Assembly: GCA_034620365.1 (NCBI GenBank)
Contig: JAQGEQ010000084.1
Span: forward strand, 2,232,001 to 2,296,000
Direction: 5' to 3'
From: Pegea sp. RAD2-039
Lineage: Eukaryota > Chordata > Thaliacea > Salpida > Salpidae
DNA: 64,000 nucleotides
Notes under the pieces: generated by a model
Told to the model about the DNA's origin: nothing
What the model saw: the letters and a program-made list of their open reading frames with translations, nothing else
The model's database searches: none
Made by a program: the position numbers and the translations under genes
Shown here: positions 1 to 13,738 of the stretch, in pieces
How positions within the stretch are numbered: the first letter of the stretch is position 1
Layout: every line of letters begins with the position of its first letter

Positions 1-1453
1 ACATTACAGAAGGTTTTTTTTTAATTAAGTTATTTTACGTTTTACTTTTATAAAGTAAACTTTTAAGAGCCATAAAAGCTTTTTTCTTATCGCTAACCAA
101 CGCACTAAGCTGTTGAAAGCAAAAACGACTTACACTGAAAGTAAACTGAAAATATATGAACTTAACAAGCTATTTAACTGAAAGTAGCAAAATTGTATTA
201 AGTTATTCCAAATATAAAGTTTTTATGATTCAATTTGCGTCTGTTTTTATTAATTTTTTTAGATAAAGATGATTAGAATAACCTTTTAAAATGTCTGCAA
301 AAATTCTGATTTCGAAGCTTTTAAAATACTGAGTAATTAGTTGAAAGCTTGACAACAACTTCTTAAATATTTTCATTAAACTTTTATCTCCTTTGAAAAT
401 ACTCAAAATAAACTTATTTATATTCTATAATTCTTTCTGATTAATCAAACAGAAAACTAAGTTCTTATATAAAAAAATAATTAAAACTTAATTTATACCT
501 AACTTTCAGAAATTAAACATTTGGAACATGGCATAATTAACTTATCATACAACACCAGTTATCATTTGATTTGAATGTTCGATTTTAGATAACCGCCTTA
601 TCCATACAAAGAGAGAGAATTTTCCGTTTGAAATCTGTTTTTCTGTCTTTCGATTTTAAGTCACTCTTCATTATATCTTACAATAGATTTAGAGTTTACT
701 TATGAACACAAAGTCAACAAAACATAAACGCATAAAACAAATGAGTTTTACCAACGGTAGAAGTTACAAAAACAAAAAATTTAGAACTTAAATCATTAAG
801 TTTTAAAACAGTTTCTAAATTTTTATTTTCTAAATAAAAATAATTCTTAAAGAGTTTAATTCTTCACTTTTAATGTCTTTAATTTTTTGGACAAATAGCT
901 CAAGCTAATGTATATTTGCTTTGTAAATATGTTTTGTTGAATAAATAAAATTGTTGAATCAAATCTAAACAAAAATGAATTTTTCTAAGATGTATTTTCA
1001 TAAAAGCCTGATATTCTTATAGTTGAATTTTGGAAATTCCATTTTAGAACATTTTCATTGATCAATTGATTGATAAGGTACTTGATTAGTAAAAGTGAAA
1101 GCACTCAAAATCGTGTCAAACTCTCAACGATATCAATAATACAATACCTAGTGCTTTTATCAACCTAAAAGCTATTTGTGACAATTAAGTTCTCGTGTTC
1201 ATATAATTGTTAAATCAATTGAATAATAAAGTTTTGTAAATATTTTATTTCTTTGTCTGAATTTGAAATTATTCCAATTGTAAACGTTAAATAATAAAAA
1301 ACTAATAAACGTAATTTCAGGTTTTTTTTTGTATAAATAATTTGAATCAGTTTTTTGAAACTATGATAAATGTCTTTCTAAAATCTAAAGTATCTTTATC
1401 AATTTGTAGAAATAACTTTTCAGATTAAGTTGGTGATGAAAAAGGGGTTTTAC
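1..1453. other. Non-coding, probably intron 3 of rootletin
   Basis: This AT-rich stretch lies beyond the third rootletin exon in the minus-strand direction. I see no further exon matching the rootletin coiled coil, so it is most likely intron. The next exon should lie to the left of the window. Confidence 0.5.
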
Positions 1454-3597
1454 CTTTGCCAGTAGCTTATCATATTTTGACTGAATTTCTTGTTTATCTT
1501 CTTGGCTCAGAGATAATAAATCTTCTACTCGTCTTAGCTCTCTTTGGAGCAAAGAAATTTCTTCCTAGCAAATTTAAAAGACGATCAGATTAACTCAGTG
1601 ATATGAAAATTAAAAAAAATATATTTTTATTATAACCATCAATAAAGTTAATATATAAGTTAAACTTTATCAAATTACTTGAAATGATTTTGAATGAATG
1701 TCTTATAGTTTTAGATGAAGATAAAATAGAAGTTACTTGTATGCTTGAAATCTGATCATCAGGACTCGAGATACGTTCAGGTTCTTTCAGATTATCAGTG
1801 ATGATCTCTCTAACTCTTGCCCCAACTGATCTGTTTGGAGCATCCTTTCCTAGAAGACTTGATTCTATATTCTATAAAATTTGAAATTTTATTAATATGA
1901 TATAGATATTTCAAAAAATTCATTTGATATAAAAAGCTTTTAGATATTTAAGTTAATAAATAAAATATTCAAACAGCTAATATGAATTATATTAAAAAAC
2001 TAAATATAAAATTAGATTATTGAAAATGTAGAAAAATCAATAAGGCTGATTGAATTATCAATTTTTATATGATCTTATTCTAATTAGTTGAAAATTCAAA
2101 TTATTCTGCTTGTTTATTTGTAAAAATATTTTAATTTTTTTTATCCTTTTTTTTAATATTCTAAACTGTTGTCAAATATTCTACCGCGTGGTGGCGCAAT
2201 TGAGTATTTTGTAATTTTATTATTTACACGTTTCAAAAATTTGTGAAAAAATTACTTTAAAACCAAAGCAGATAAGTAGTATGTAAATAGAAGTTTTCAA
2301 AGATTTCAAATGTTCTTATTTCTAAAAAAAATTATTTTTCTTAATTTTTTAAGATTTTGAAACAATTTTATATATTCTTTATCAGAAAAACTCAGATATA
2401 GATAAAAGATACACAAAGTTTTAGTTTTCTCATATTTGTAGATGTGCTTTTAAATATTTATATTTACATAACAATTTCTTAATATTTAACAAACGTTACA
2501 ATAAAACGTCATGCTTGAGTGAGTTTCACAAATTTGTCACGTGACAAGCCATGTCGTTATTAATGCAAATAAAAAATTTGAATTTACAAATGATTTAGAA
2601 AAATAGAACATTTTTAAACTGTAAAAAACTTAGTTTTGAACTTTTATTTCATTTCATGCAAAAAATTGTTTTAAAACAAAAATTCTACAAAATTTAACCA
2701 AAATAATTTGATAATCATTAAGAAGGGTTTGTGGAAGCCAAAATAATATTAGAAAAAAATAAATAAAAATCATGAATAAATCTCAAACTTTTTTTTTCGT
2801 AAAATGAAAAAAATTTTAGAAAACAAAAAATATTAAAAAGAATGAAATTATTTATGTCATAAAATGTTGATCTACAAACTTTAAAAAATCAAATCGATTA
2901 AAATGAACTTTTTATGTGGTTTGAACATCAAGTTTATTATAATCTGAATAAACATTTAAATTGTTTTTAATGAGGACATTTATCGATTTTTAATTAGGTT
3001 TTAAAGTTTGTAAATTCATAGCTTCAATGAGTCTTTTGTATCTACACAGCTTATAGTTTATAACTTCTGTTATTTGATGCTAGATTTTTATTAATTGAAA
3101 ATTGTAAAAGTAATTCCTTAATAGGTTTGGTCAGATACAAGCAACTTATGTAACTAATCAACTTTAAGTTCATTCAAACGCTTATTTAATAGACTAGATT
3201 TGACTTGTTTAAACAAGTTTTATTCCACCACTACAAGGTACTATTAACGGTCTACACAATTTCAAATTTGAATCAAAACAAAATCTGTTTCTAACTTAGA
3301 AACCAAACTCTTTCTTCTCTCGTTCAATGACGTCACAGCTATCTGCTAGCGCCAATTTTCAAATTCTCATTTTCCAGAAAAGTTCTAATTATCGACAACT
3401 CTCAAAAAAATTCAAGTTTTCTTCGGAATTTGTTAAAAATAAAATGACTTGAAGTAAATGAATAAATGTTTTAACTCTCAGCTCTTTGGGATTCTAGTAT
3501 TCACCTGAACTGCTTGCTCCAATGGAATTTCTTCAATTGGAGGTCGTTGACTGGATGTTGCAGATGATCTTTCACTTATAGAAGACCTTCGACTCAT
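1454..3597 (-). CDS. CROCC: Rootletin (CROCC family), 5' three exons, partial
   Basis: Rootletin is the coiled-coil structural protein of the ciliary rootlet and of centriole linkage. Three minus-strand exons join in phase 0: 3505-3597 (31 codons from the ATG), 1737-1871 (45 codons) and 1454-1564 (37 codons). Exon 1 gives a Ser/Arg-rich head (MSRRSSISERSS). Exon 2 contains ARVREIITDNLKEPE and exon 3 contains LLQRELRRVEDLL. These correspond in order and spacing to the ARIREIVTKNLSQPE and LLQQELSRVEDLL region at the N terminus of vertebrate rootletin, recalled from family knowledge. A downstream alternative donor in exon 2 was rejected because it breaks the frame. Intron 1 is about 1.6 kb. The gene continues off the left edge, so most of the protein is missing. 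The start is the first in-frame ATG. Confidence 0.85.
2184..2197 (+). promoter_or_regulatory. CTCF-like GC-rich motif in rootletin intron 1
   Basis: CCGCGTGGTGGCGC matches the CTCF core CCASYAGRKGGCRS at 12 of 14 positions in a strongly AT-rich surrounding. It belongs to a set with 5582, 37224, 59038 and 61614. Function is inferred from the motif only. Confidence 0.3.
2536..2545. promoter_or_regulatory. Palindromic E-box GTCACGTGAC
   Basis: Perfect 10-bp palindrome of the USF/MITF-TFE (CLEAR-like) class, in rootletin intron 1. It is followed by an ATGCAAAT octamer-like word at about 2564. The same pair of words recurs near 42450-42480. Confidence 0.25.
3328..3335. promoter_or_regulatory. CRE-type palindrome TGACGTCA
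   Basis: Perfect cAMP-response-element/ATF palindrome in rootletin intron 1, about 170 bp downstream of exon 1. It is one of at least 11 copies of this word in the window. Confidence 0.3.
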
Positions 3598-5888
3598 CTT
3601 CGGATCTTTATAAATACCTCGTAAAAAACTTTTTTAAAAACAACAAAAACTAGACAAAAATTCTGAAAATTAATAAAAATATCAAATTAAGTCAAATTGT
3701 TCACTCAATTCACAACTGATCAGCAACAGTCGGTTGCACTACCATTACCGCACCACTTCAAATTGTCCCGGCTTCCACTTAACTGTTTACCGGCACAAAG
3801 GTCACGTGGACAGCTAATGAAGAGTTGCAAAAAAATGGGAAAGAGAAACGCTTGTAAACAAAAGTAAAGAAACTAGTAAAAGCACTGAACTCATACTAAA
3901 GTATTTGAAGCTTTCTTACAAGGATCAGAACTACTTGTTGTAACTTGCCAATGACCCTTTAAAATGCTCGTTACCAGAATTCTGTGCTAACAACATGTTC
4001 ATCGAATATTCTTCATTTTTATCCCATTACTTCCTTTTATATCTATTTTTTTACCATCAATAAAGCGAAGCTTACGTGGTTAGTGATAAAAGATAACTGA
4101 ACAAATATCTCAAAAGATATCAGGTATTTAGTTTCTATGGTTAAGTAATTTACTTTCACTAGTATCTGACAATGAATCTGAATTGTTTGTTTAAGTTTAT
4201 CATAACAATTAATGAGTTGTTATTATATAAACAAGTTTACATAAAACCCCAAAATTTATAAAAATACATTTTTTAATTTTGTTTTTGATGAAAAACTGAT
4301 GAAAGAAAACTTCAATAAGAAGATGCTAATAAAAAGTAACATAAAACCACCCCAGTAAAACTTTCAGTAAATCTTTATTAAGTTACTTGATCTTTATGAC
4401 AAAAAAAGTGATGAATAAATAACATTTAACATTTTTTTGTGTTAGTATGATAATTATCATCAAAATGTTTTTGATCAATCTGTCTTTTTTTAATCTCATA
4501 AAAATGAATGTTTTTTTTTCAATTTTAGCCTAATAATTTAGAGAATTTCTAAATTTTCTTATACTGAAGCAAAAACTTTAAATTTCACAAAAAAAGCTAT
4601 TTATAACGAAAATAGAAAATCAAATTTAAAACTTTATTTCTTATTAAACCAATTTTCAAAAGTAATTTAATGAAATTATCTAATCTAAAAAATTCCTGCA
4701 AACATTTTTCTACAATTTTTTTAAGAATTAAAGAAAGAAAATACAATTAAATAATCATAAAAATGATGTTCATATCTGAGTCTAGTCAAATATTCCCTCT
4801 TTCTTAGTACCTTTTTTATTCTTAACTTTTCCAAAAACATTATTACTTGTATAATGATTTTATTGTCAGCATAGCTAAAATATTTAAGCTGAAAAAATCT
4901 CTTAGTGAAATTGGCAACAATTAATTCATTCAATCGTTCTTGTTCATTAAAACCTGAGTTAGAATAACAAGATTAGAAGCAAGAAATACAAAAGAAAACT
5001 TTTAAGAACACTTCTGATCAATTCTAACAATCTAACCGAACAGAGGAAACAGGGAGGAATCCTCTTCTAGTTCTCTATTAAATATTATTTAATTCAAACC
5101 TTAATAATTTGTCATCTTAAAATGTTTAATTAGTTTTTTCTTCAATGTCAAGTTCGCCAGATTATGTCATAAAATACTTGTCTATTGTATAAGGTTTGAT
5201 TATGCTTGGAGAAAGAATTTATGATAAGCTCACTAAGACTGATTTAAATTGAAAAACTCTTTGCTAATCCCCACCTGGCAACGGTTTTGGAGCTTTGAGT
5301 TGTAATCCTAAGGATGTAACAAAAACTAGTTGAGTGAATTCAGCTGACTTAGTTGATTCCATAAACTTTTGACTAACAATATTAAGCCAAGAAAACTGAT
5401 TGGATAGAACTGTCAGGAGTTTATGCTGAGTATCTGCCTGCTTTTTGCAGTGTGTAGTAAAGTACTTACCATACTATTACTAGCAACTTCTCAAAAAATA
5501 TACTAAAATTATATAGATTGGAGTCATTAGGAACGTATAAATGTTATACGCATCTTTAAAAAATGTTCGGAACGATTTTTTCCGCCAAGTGGCGCTAAAT
5601 ACTTGTCTACTTTAAAAACTTATTGCGAACTGAAAATCTTAAAACATTTTGTTTGCTGTTCAAAATCTTGGTAGCTTAAATAAATTTGCATTTTTGTTAA
5701 AATATATTTATTAAAAGCTTTTATTTAAAGTTAAAAAAATTATTTCTGAAGTATTGCAGTTTATAAGCAGCTGAAATAGTTTTACTAATATAATATACAC
5801 ATAAAAATTATTTAAGCTGCATAATTACAACCAAAATGTTTATTATAAAGAAGAAAGTTAATGAATAAAGCCATTGTTGTTAATTCAT
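3598..5888. other. Intergenic: rootletin 5' flank and TMEM47-like 3' flank
   Basis: No gene is supported here. The part at about 3720-3815 is less AT-rich than its surroundings and carries a CACGTG, fitting a promoter or 5' UTR of rootletin. GCAAC at 3723-3727 and GTTGC at 3733-3737 form an inverted pair. A CTCF-like motif sits at 5582. The rest is AT-rich without recognisable features. Confidence 0.5.
5582..5595 (+). promoter_or_regulatory. CTCF-like motif CCGCCAAGTGGCGC
   Basis: Thirteen of 14 positions fit the CTCF core CCRSYAGRKGGCRS (one A for G mismatch). It lies between the divergent flank of rootletin and the 3' end of the TMEM47-like gene, about 300 bp past the latter's stop. Confidence 0.4.
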
Positions 5889-7083
5889 TTAAATTTCAAT
5901 CTGCTTCTGTTTATGAAAGATTTCTTTAGTTTCACTTGAGCAAAGAAAAAGTACAGCTGCAGTTGTCATGAAACACATAGCGGCCCAGGCAAGTCCATAT
6001 CCCCAGCCAAACCAGAAGAAAGAACTGAAGGGCAGCTTGATAACAAACTTTACAGGAAGAATAATGACAGAAACCAAAACAAGAACAGCTGGAATAGATT
6101 TATAAATTTAAAAATAAATAATAATTCTCTAGTTGTAGTCTGGAAAATGTTTTTAATATTATGAAGTTACTTTACATTTTTATTTGAAATCGGAATCTTT
6201 TTTCTCCTAAACTATTTGAGTCATTTTATTTTGATAGATTAGCTTTAACTTTGTTTTTAAACACTACATAACAGCTCCAGGGTAAAGACAAGTTTATTTA
6301 ACAACACTGAAGTATTTTCAATAGAAAAGTTGATATTTAAAACAATGTGAGCTTCTCAAAAAAATTATAATAAAGTTAAAGTTAAAACTGTTTTTAAAAT
6401 TATATCTTACCAGCAACTATAAGAATGCCAGCTGCAATTTTAAAGAAAAATCTTTTTTCTCGTTTGTAATAAGCTATCAATGAAATCACTAATGCAGCAA
6501 TTGAAGCGAGAAAGGAGACGACCATAAGTAACTGAATAATTCCCATATAACCTGCAAAAGTTATGTTCAACATCTATAGTCGTGTTAACTTTAAAATTTG
6601 ATTGTATAGAAAGAAATTATTTTGAATAAACATTTAAATATCTGCTGAAGAAGTCTTATTTGAAGTAAATTAGGGATTGTTTTCACTTTTGAAATTGATA
6701 AATATTAGCAAATTAGTATCTTTTGATCAAAATATGGTTTCTATTTTCTTTATTCTTATTTATTATTAGAATCAGTTAAGAAATTACTTCACGTAATCAC
6801 AACATTTGATTATGATATTATAAAACTAACCAGCAAATAATCCAGAAGCCTGGCAGTAAAATTCATCTTGACTTTCTGACGTTTGAGGCAAATTATTAGA
6901 TGGCTTTTGACATTGCTGCCATAATCCCATATAAAACTGATACTTCTTTTTTTCATCACTAATAACCCAGTCCTTAAGTGCCAATGAGATGATAAAGCAT
7001 ATAATAGCACATAAAACGTTCATTATACCAATTAGTTTTAATGGTCGTAGCCATGTTATATCGATGACTATAAGCTTACTCAT
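5889..7083 (-). CDS. TMEM47/VAB-9-like four-span junction protein
   Basis: Claudin-superfamily membrane protein; TMEM47 (vertebrates) and VAB-9 (C. elegans) act at adherens junctions. Three exons, 6831-7083, 6411-6551 and 5889-6088, give 197 residues with both junctions in phase 1. TM1 (residues ~15-37) follows the motif WLRPLKLIG, which matches TMEM47's LTPLKLVG. The first loop carries GLWQQC followed by a second Cys about 22 residues on (FYCQ), the family's W-GLW-C-C signature. Exon 2 encodes TM2 and the start of TM3. Exon 3 completes TM3 with LPVKFV and TM4 with FGWGYGLAWAA, matching TMEM47's YPIKFI and FNWGYGLAWGA. Human TMEM47 is about 181 residues, so length is normal. The start is the first ATG, right before the TM1 region. 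Confidence 0.85.
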
Positions 7084-10000
7084 TATCTAGATAATAAGAA
7101 GATAAACCAACCTTTATAAGTTTTTATAAGCAAGGGGTAGTTAAATTTAAATAAAAGTTTTATTTTAGATTTAAAATCAACTAAAATATCATTTTTGTAA
7201 TTAAAAAATATGTCCATATAAATTTCTAAGTTTTAATTATTTATGAGTTGAAAGAAAAAAACTTCTTAAAGCATATAAGACAATTTTAATTAGTACAAAA
7301 ATAAATAACAATAAATCAATAAAGTTCTAAAACTTATCTGTTTTCTCAATCAGTGATTTTATACTTCTTAATACAAACTTCAAAATATAACTGAGACTAA
7401 TCTGAAGAAGCATCATTTCTATTTTTGCTTTACTCAGGGGAATTTTGAAATGTCTGATAATAAACAGTAGCTTTTACTGATAACAAGACTTTTCAACATT
7501 TAACAAAATAGTATAAGGCAACTTTCCATCCTTAACTTTCTGGCAAACTAAAAATTGAAGATGTTTCATCTAAAAAATCCTTGAAAGCAACGAAGCATAC
7601 AATCTAAAAAATTTGAAAATTTCTTAATAAATAAAATTTGGTTCAGCTTATAACTATTATCTTAAAATTTAGAAATTTCTGAATTTACATTTAGCTTAAT
7701 ACTACTGCTTTTAATCAAAACTTCAATAATTTAAGAGATAGTCTAACTAGACATATCAATGGATGGATACTCTTATTTTCTCCATTCTGTTATTAAAACG
7801 CTTTTAAATATCTAAGAACCATTCTACCGTTACTTTAAAAACTGCCTTAAGCAAAAGTATGTAGGAAGTAATAACCACTGTTTTACGTATTAAAAAATGT
7901 TAGCTATTTTCTGTAACGTTTTGTATTTCTCGTACAATCACTTTTGCAAAAGTATTGATAATAGAAAATATTGAATACATTCATTCACCGTGAATTAAAT
8001 ATCTGTAAATAAATGAAAAATTACCAACATTACCGAATTTAGGAAAATATTTTTTCGTAGCTAATTTTTACTTTTAAAAATAAAGTTATTTAGTTAAGTC
8101 TGAGACTATATTTTGCTCATTATAAAAGAAACTATTCTAAAGTTATCAGGTTTATTCATTCATTATATTCATTTTGTCCCGATCTAACTTGGTACATGCT
8201 TAGAAGTGCAATAAAACTTTGATTAACAAAAAGGCGATAAATTCATAAGCAAAAAAAAAAAACTAAAAGCTAGTTTGCTCAAATTAGCATATTCTATACC
8301 AAGTATTTCGGCAAAAAAGTGTGACCAACACACCGACTAAATGACTAAAAAATTTTAACAGCACTGATCAACATGAAACAACTGGCCTTGTTAACAGCAA
8401 AATATCTTATCACAAACGAGCTTGATGGTCAGAGTCCCCAGGAAAATAATTTACCTCAATAGTAGAGTTTCTTCAAATGCAAGAGTTGTTAACACAAAAA
8501 TATTCCTCCCAATTTTTGAGATACAATCAAGAAGGATTATTTTATATTACATTAGAATTGTTGTTAACTTTTGAATAGACCTTGATTGTATTTGAATTGA
8601 ATTGATTTAAATTGCTACTGATATTTTTACCCACAATATACTAAACATCAGATCACCAAAATCTTGTTAGTATAGTTCAAAATCTTATTTTATTTAAATT
8701 GTACACAAAAACATACCATAGCTTGAAACAAAACAATACTTTTAATACCTCACTTGACCACTTTTTTATAAAAAGTTTATTCTATCAATTCTATTTAAAG
8801 AAGTTTAATTTCTAGTATCAGTACATTAAAGCAAAATCTTAAGTTACCTTAGAATAAATCTTATCTACTTTCATTCATAATTCGTTCTTGCTGTTTATTC
8901 ATAAATTTCCTCAAAAATATGCCAGAAAGATTATTTTATGACAAACTTTATTACTTTTAACCATATTAAATTTCAAAATAGTTAAAAAGCATAGTGACAT
9001 GCTTAGTTTAGTTTAGTGAATCATTGAAAATCATGTAGAATTATTTTCAAGAAGTGTTGCTTATACTGAAAACTGTGCTCTAAGGTGATCTATTTGATTA
9101 TCACATAGAAAAATCTTACTTTTCTTTTAGCTATGGTTATTTTTGGCAAGCATTTTTTTTATTTTTAGTTATTGTACGCGAAACATATACCATTTTGGTA
9201 CGTTTATCAAATCAATTTTTTGGTGAAATATTAAAGCAAGTAGTCAGCCCCATAATAATACAAGTTGAGTATTAATTTCTTCATTTAACTAGTTTTCACA
9301 ACCTTGCTTTACTTTATTGTACTTTTCAGTGTTTTTTCGGAGTTATTCAAATCAGTGATAATGATAAAAAATGTATCTACGTAAACTTATAAAGCATTGT
9401 TTTAGGTATACTTTAATAGTTTTGTTACGCCCATTTTTAAAACCAATGGTAATTATGCTAGGTTAAAGGTTATTACGAAAGTCACCACATATTTCATTTG
9501 GCAGGTTTCAAACAAAATTTGAAGATAAACTAATTGTTTAAGATGAGTTTATTTTTGCTTTTATCTAACTATTTTGAAATTACTTTTATTAAACTGTAAT
9601 ACGCCATATTTGACTACGTAAACTTTTAGGATTAGTTTTGTTGTTATTTAGTTTGTTTATTTAGTAATTTCTAAATCTTTTGATATTCGTTTTGCAATTA
9701 ATTTTGTTTATTTAAGCTGTTTTAAGTTTTTTAAATTATTTACATTAAAACTATTAAAATATTGCTTTTCTTATATTTGTACATTTTTATGTAGAACTTA
9801 CAATTTTTGCTAGTTTACAATTTAAATTAAAATCTATTTTCACTTTTTAATAATTATTTTCTATATTAATCAAGTACTAGTCCCTAAGAGTTGACGGTTG
9901 TATCTTAAACTTTATTATTATCATTACATTATTAGTTTAATATATATGTGAATAATGATATTATCATTATATATTAGTTTGTATATTTTTGATTGATAAA

Positions 10001-10333
10001 GTAAAAATTATTTCTATTTAAATTAATAAAAATAATAATTATTTATTTGAAGAAAAAAAATTTACTGTAAAATAATATATTTGTATCATTTCTTTAACAG
10101 TTTGCTTATGTTTTAGCACTATATCCCATTTAAGATATGTTTATAATTTATGATTTTAACTTTTAAAATAACATTTTAGTAAATTTTAGAGATTATTTAA
10201 GTTTAAACTATTTTGTAATGTCATAAGATTGTTAATTTTTGTAATTTTGCTTTTCAGTTGTTGAAGATCTTACAACAAATATAACATCTTCGAATTTATT
10301 GAAGATTTTATTTATTTTAAACATTTTTCATCT
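7084..10333. other. Intergenic, nothing recognised
   Basis: 3.2 kb of AT-rich sequence between the 5' end of the minus-strand TMEM47-like gene and the 5' end of sideroflexin. It probably contains both promoters, but I see no motif I would defend. Confidence 0.5.
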
Positions 10334-12544
10334 ATGGATTTATATTCTGTTGATTTATCTAAACCAAAATGGAGCCAAGATACATATATTGGAAGAGCTA
10401 AGCACTTTTTTACAGGTCGATTGAGTTTTAAATATTTACATTTTTTTCTAATTGACTTTTTGATTGTATAATTAATAATTTTGCTTATTTGTTATTAAAT
10501 CTATAATTTTATTTTAGTGACAAATCCATTAAACATTTTACTAAAACCTAAAGATTTGGATGCTTCAAAAGATCTCTTAGAAAAGCATAGGTATGAATTA
10601 AAACATAAATTTAATAATCCTAATTCTAGTCCTTGTTTATATTTCTAATTATTAATGTACTAATTCTAAACTTCTAATTATTCAATAAAAATAACCTTTG
10701 AGACTTTTTACTTTAAGCTCTTTGTATTCATATTGTATGATGTCCACTCCAACAGCTTTATAATTTATTATCTGTAGTCTTTTTAATAAATAATTGTTTA
10801 TTTAATTTAGGTTTTATTTTTATAAATTGATAGTATTCTTACTATTTATATTTTCATCATTAAGTCATAGTATAATGATTGAAAGCAAATAATGTTTTTA
10901 CCATTTTTTTATTGCCTTGAATAAAACTAAAAAGAATTTTGAAAGCAAATTAGCTTGTTATAAAATCACTTAAATTGACTTCAGCATAATCAGTTTAGTA
11001 GAAAATATAATTCATTGACTTTAGTGTTGTCTTGTAGTAAATAACTTTATTGTGGTTCTGATGTTTAAATATCATTTTATGTTAGAAATCGTGACTTACC
11101 CAATGGCACAAGTGTTGAAGACTTATGGAAAGCTAAATATCGCTATGAAAGTGCTTTTCATCCTGATACCAAAGAAAAAATGTTTATTTTAGGAAGAATG
11201 TCGGCTCAGGTTCCTATGAACATGGCAATTACTGGTTGCATGATTACATTTTACAAGTAAAATATTTACTTCAAAATTGTACTTTTAGCAAAATAATACG
11301 TCTTAAATTACCAAGAAGTAATTTACTAAATAGCTTAGATAAGCAAAATTACTATGATGTTGTTTTGTATGATCAGATAATTTTACAAATGTTTTTCTAG
11401 AACAGCTCCAGCAGTAATCTTTTGGCAATGGATTAATCAATCCTTTAATGCCATTGTAAATTATACTAATAGAAGTGGAGACGCACCAATGTCTAATAAG
11501 TAATTTTAATCCTAATCTTATTTATAATTGAAAATTAATCATAATTTTCTATAAAAGGAAACTGTTGCAGTCGTATGTAGTTGCTACGTCAAGTGCAGTT
11601 ATCACTGCTTTATCTTTAAACAATGTTGCAAAAGTTAGTTTATCTTCTATATTGATAAAAGCGAATTTTTGAAATAAATATTTGTTTTGTAACTGCTTCT
11701 AATAAGTTAAATATTAAACTAATATTTCTATGCTATGAAAATAGTTAAATAAACTGAGAAATTTTAAAGAAATGACCCTTGAAATATAATTTTTAAAGTA
11801 GTTGAATTTTTGCTATTTTCAGAGACTGCCACCTTTATTTGGTAGATTTGTACCTTTTGCTGCAGTAGCTGCTGCAAATTGCATCAATATTCCTTTGATG
11901 AGAAGCAAGTAAGAGAACTATTCACGTTAAATTCTTCACCAAAATATTTACATCTTTATTCTAAGTGAAATCAAAGATGGTATTATGGTGACAACACAGG
12001 ATGGTGAAAATCTGACTACATCCCAAAAAGCAGCAAAGAGCGCGATTACACAAGTTGTTTTTTCTCGAATTGGAATGGCTATCCCTGGCATGGGTTAGTT
12101 ACACTAAAAAGCTTGTAAAAAAAGTTGTTTAATCTTTGACTTTCAGTTATTCCTCCGATTGTGATGAATAAAATTAGTGATCGGCACTTCCTCCGAGTGA
12201 GTCATCTCATGTAATCTCACTTAAATATTAATATTTATTCATCAGAGGAGACCCTGGCTAACAGCACCTATCCAAGTTGGAATGGTAGGCTTCTGGTGAG
12301 CAATCATCTTAAACGATTCAAATAAAGTTCTCAAATGTTTTCTTTTCAGTTTGGTTTTCGCAACACCTCTCTGTTGTGCTCTGTTTCCTCAACAAAGGTA
12401 CAAAAAAGTCTTTGCAACATCCAATTTTGATATATTTTGTTTTGCAGCTCAATGGATGTCTCTTCTCTTGAAGAGCAGGTCCAGGAACACATTATGAAAA
12501 TCAACAAACATGTGGACGAGGTCTACTTTAATAAAGGGCTCTGA
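10334..12544 (+). CDS. Sideroflexin (SFXN1/3 type)
   Basis: Inner mitochondrial membrane carrier of the sideroflexin family; SFXN1 imports serine for one-carbon metabolism. Eleven exons: 10334-10415, 10518-10590, 11086-11256, 11401-11499, 11558-11633, 11823-11908, 11966-12093, 12147-12196, 12246-12295, 12350-12397, 12448-12544. Phases are continuous over 960 nt, giving 319 residues (SFXN1 about 322). Family signatures appear in order: [12 protein letters not shown] near residue 24, the AFHPDT motif, [72 protein letters not shown], and the C-terminal VYFNKGL. The upstream part is AT-rich with introns of 58-495 nt. The last four introns are 49-54 nt in a GC-richer block. Start: first ATG, giving the usual short soluble N terminus. 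Confidence 0.95.
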
Positions 12545-13738
12545 CTTTAATTACTTCTAAAAAATTACATCTAAAATCGATTCTTGGATTTTACATAGAC
12601 TTGATTAAAACTTCCCTTTCTCAACAATTCAATAATTTATTTAGATTATTTTTTAATCAGTGAAACTACTATGTTCAAATTGTTTTAAATCACTTAAAAT
12701 AAAATATCCCCTCACAGAACACTTGAGTTTGTTGTTGCCAGTTTTATGTGATGTGTATTTTGTAAAAAGTTCATTAAAAGGTTTCTTGTCAGAGAAATTA
12801 TTTCTTTCCATATTGATGATTAAATTAATGACAAAATGTGTAAAAGTGAAATAAAAACTGACGTGGCCTTTTCAAAAGCTGTCTATATTTTCATTATTAT
12901 AATTCGATAAAAATCGATAAAGAAATCAATGAAATCACCATTAAAAATAGATTTAACTTAAATCTTATCAATTTATATATAAACGGGTTTGCTTTTAAGT
13001 AAATTCTACTTCAGACTTCTATAGAGTAAAAATGATGCAATAATTAGATTAAAAGAAATACAATAGAGAATTGAAATCGTTTATTAAAGTAAATATTTTT
13101 ACAAAGCTCAGAAATAGAAACAGTCATTTGTGTAGCAAACGAAATAAAAACATTTGTATAAAAGTTAGTGAAGTTTGTTGAACAAAATTATAAACTACAG
13201 ACGAAGTACTAATGTAAAAGGGCAAATAGAAGAAGTAAATTAAGTTAGTTATTTCAGTTAATAAGTTGAAATGTTGATAAAAAAACCAAAGTTTGTTTTT
13301 TTATGCAAAAGTTTTGTTTAGATTTCAGAAAGATTTAGAAAATAACTGTTTACATAAATTAGTTTTTGTAAAAACTTTTTGAAATAGCTAGAGATTACAA
13401 AATATTTTGTTGTAAGGTTACCTTGATAGTTGATTTTTAATGATTCATTATAAGTTATAAAAAAAGGTTATTGCCAAAATTTTTGAGATTGTAATGCTTT
13501 TTATTTGTGTTAAATAGAGAAATACTATTCAATAATTTCTTGTTCATTTAATGACTAGATATTTAGGAATATTTCTATAAAATTTCAATAAAATTTTGAA
13601 TGGGTTAAAATTTGTTTAATTATAAACTATTGAAAACAAAAAATGCAATTTCAGTTAATCATAAATAAAGATTGTTCTAAAACTGATATTGTACTCTTTT
13701 AATATTCTAATAAATCTTTTTATATTTAACCTAAAAAT
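12545..13738. other. Sideroflexin 3' flank, nothing recognised
   Basis: Contains the likely 3' UTR of sideroflexin (an AATAAA-containing stretch lies near 12852) and then AT-rich sequence up to the candidate first exon at 13739. Confidence 0.45.

Noticed and set aside
4721-4933. 70-codon open frame on the minus strand in the rootletin upstream flank
   Set aside because: Residues are mostly those produced by AT-rich DNA, no splice partner, no family match.
12660-12854. 64-codon open frame after the sideroflexin stop
   Set aside because: Lies in the probable 3' UTR, Leu/Lys/Ile-rich, no acceptor or partner exon.
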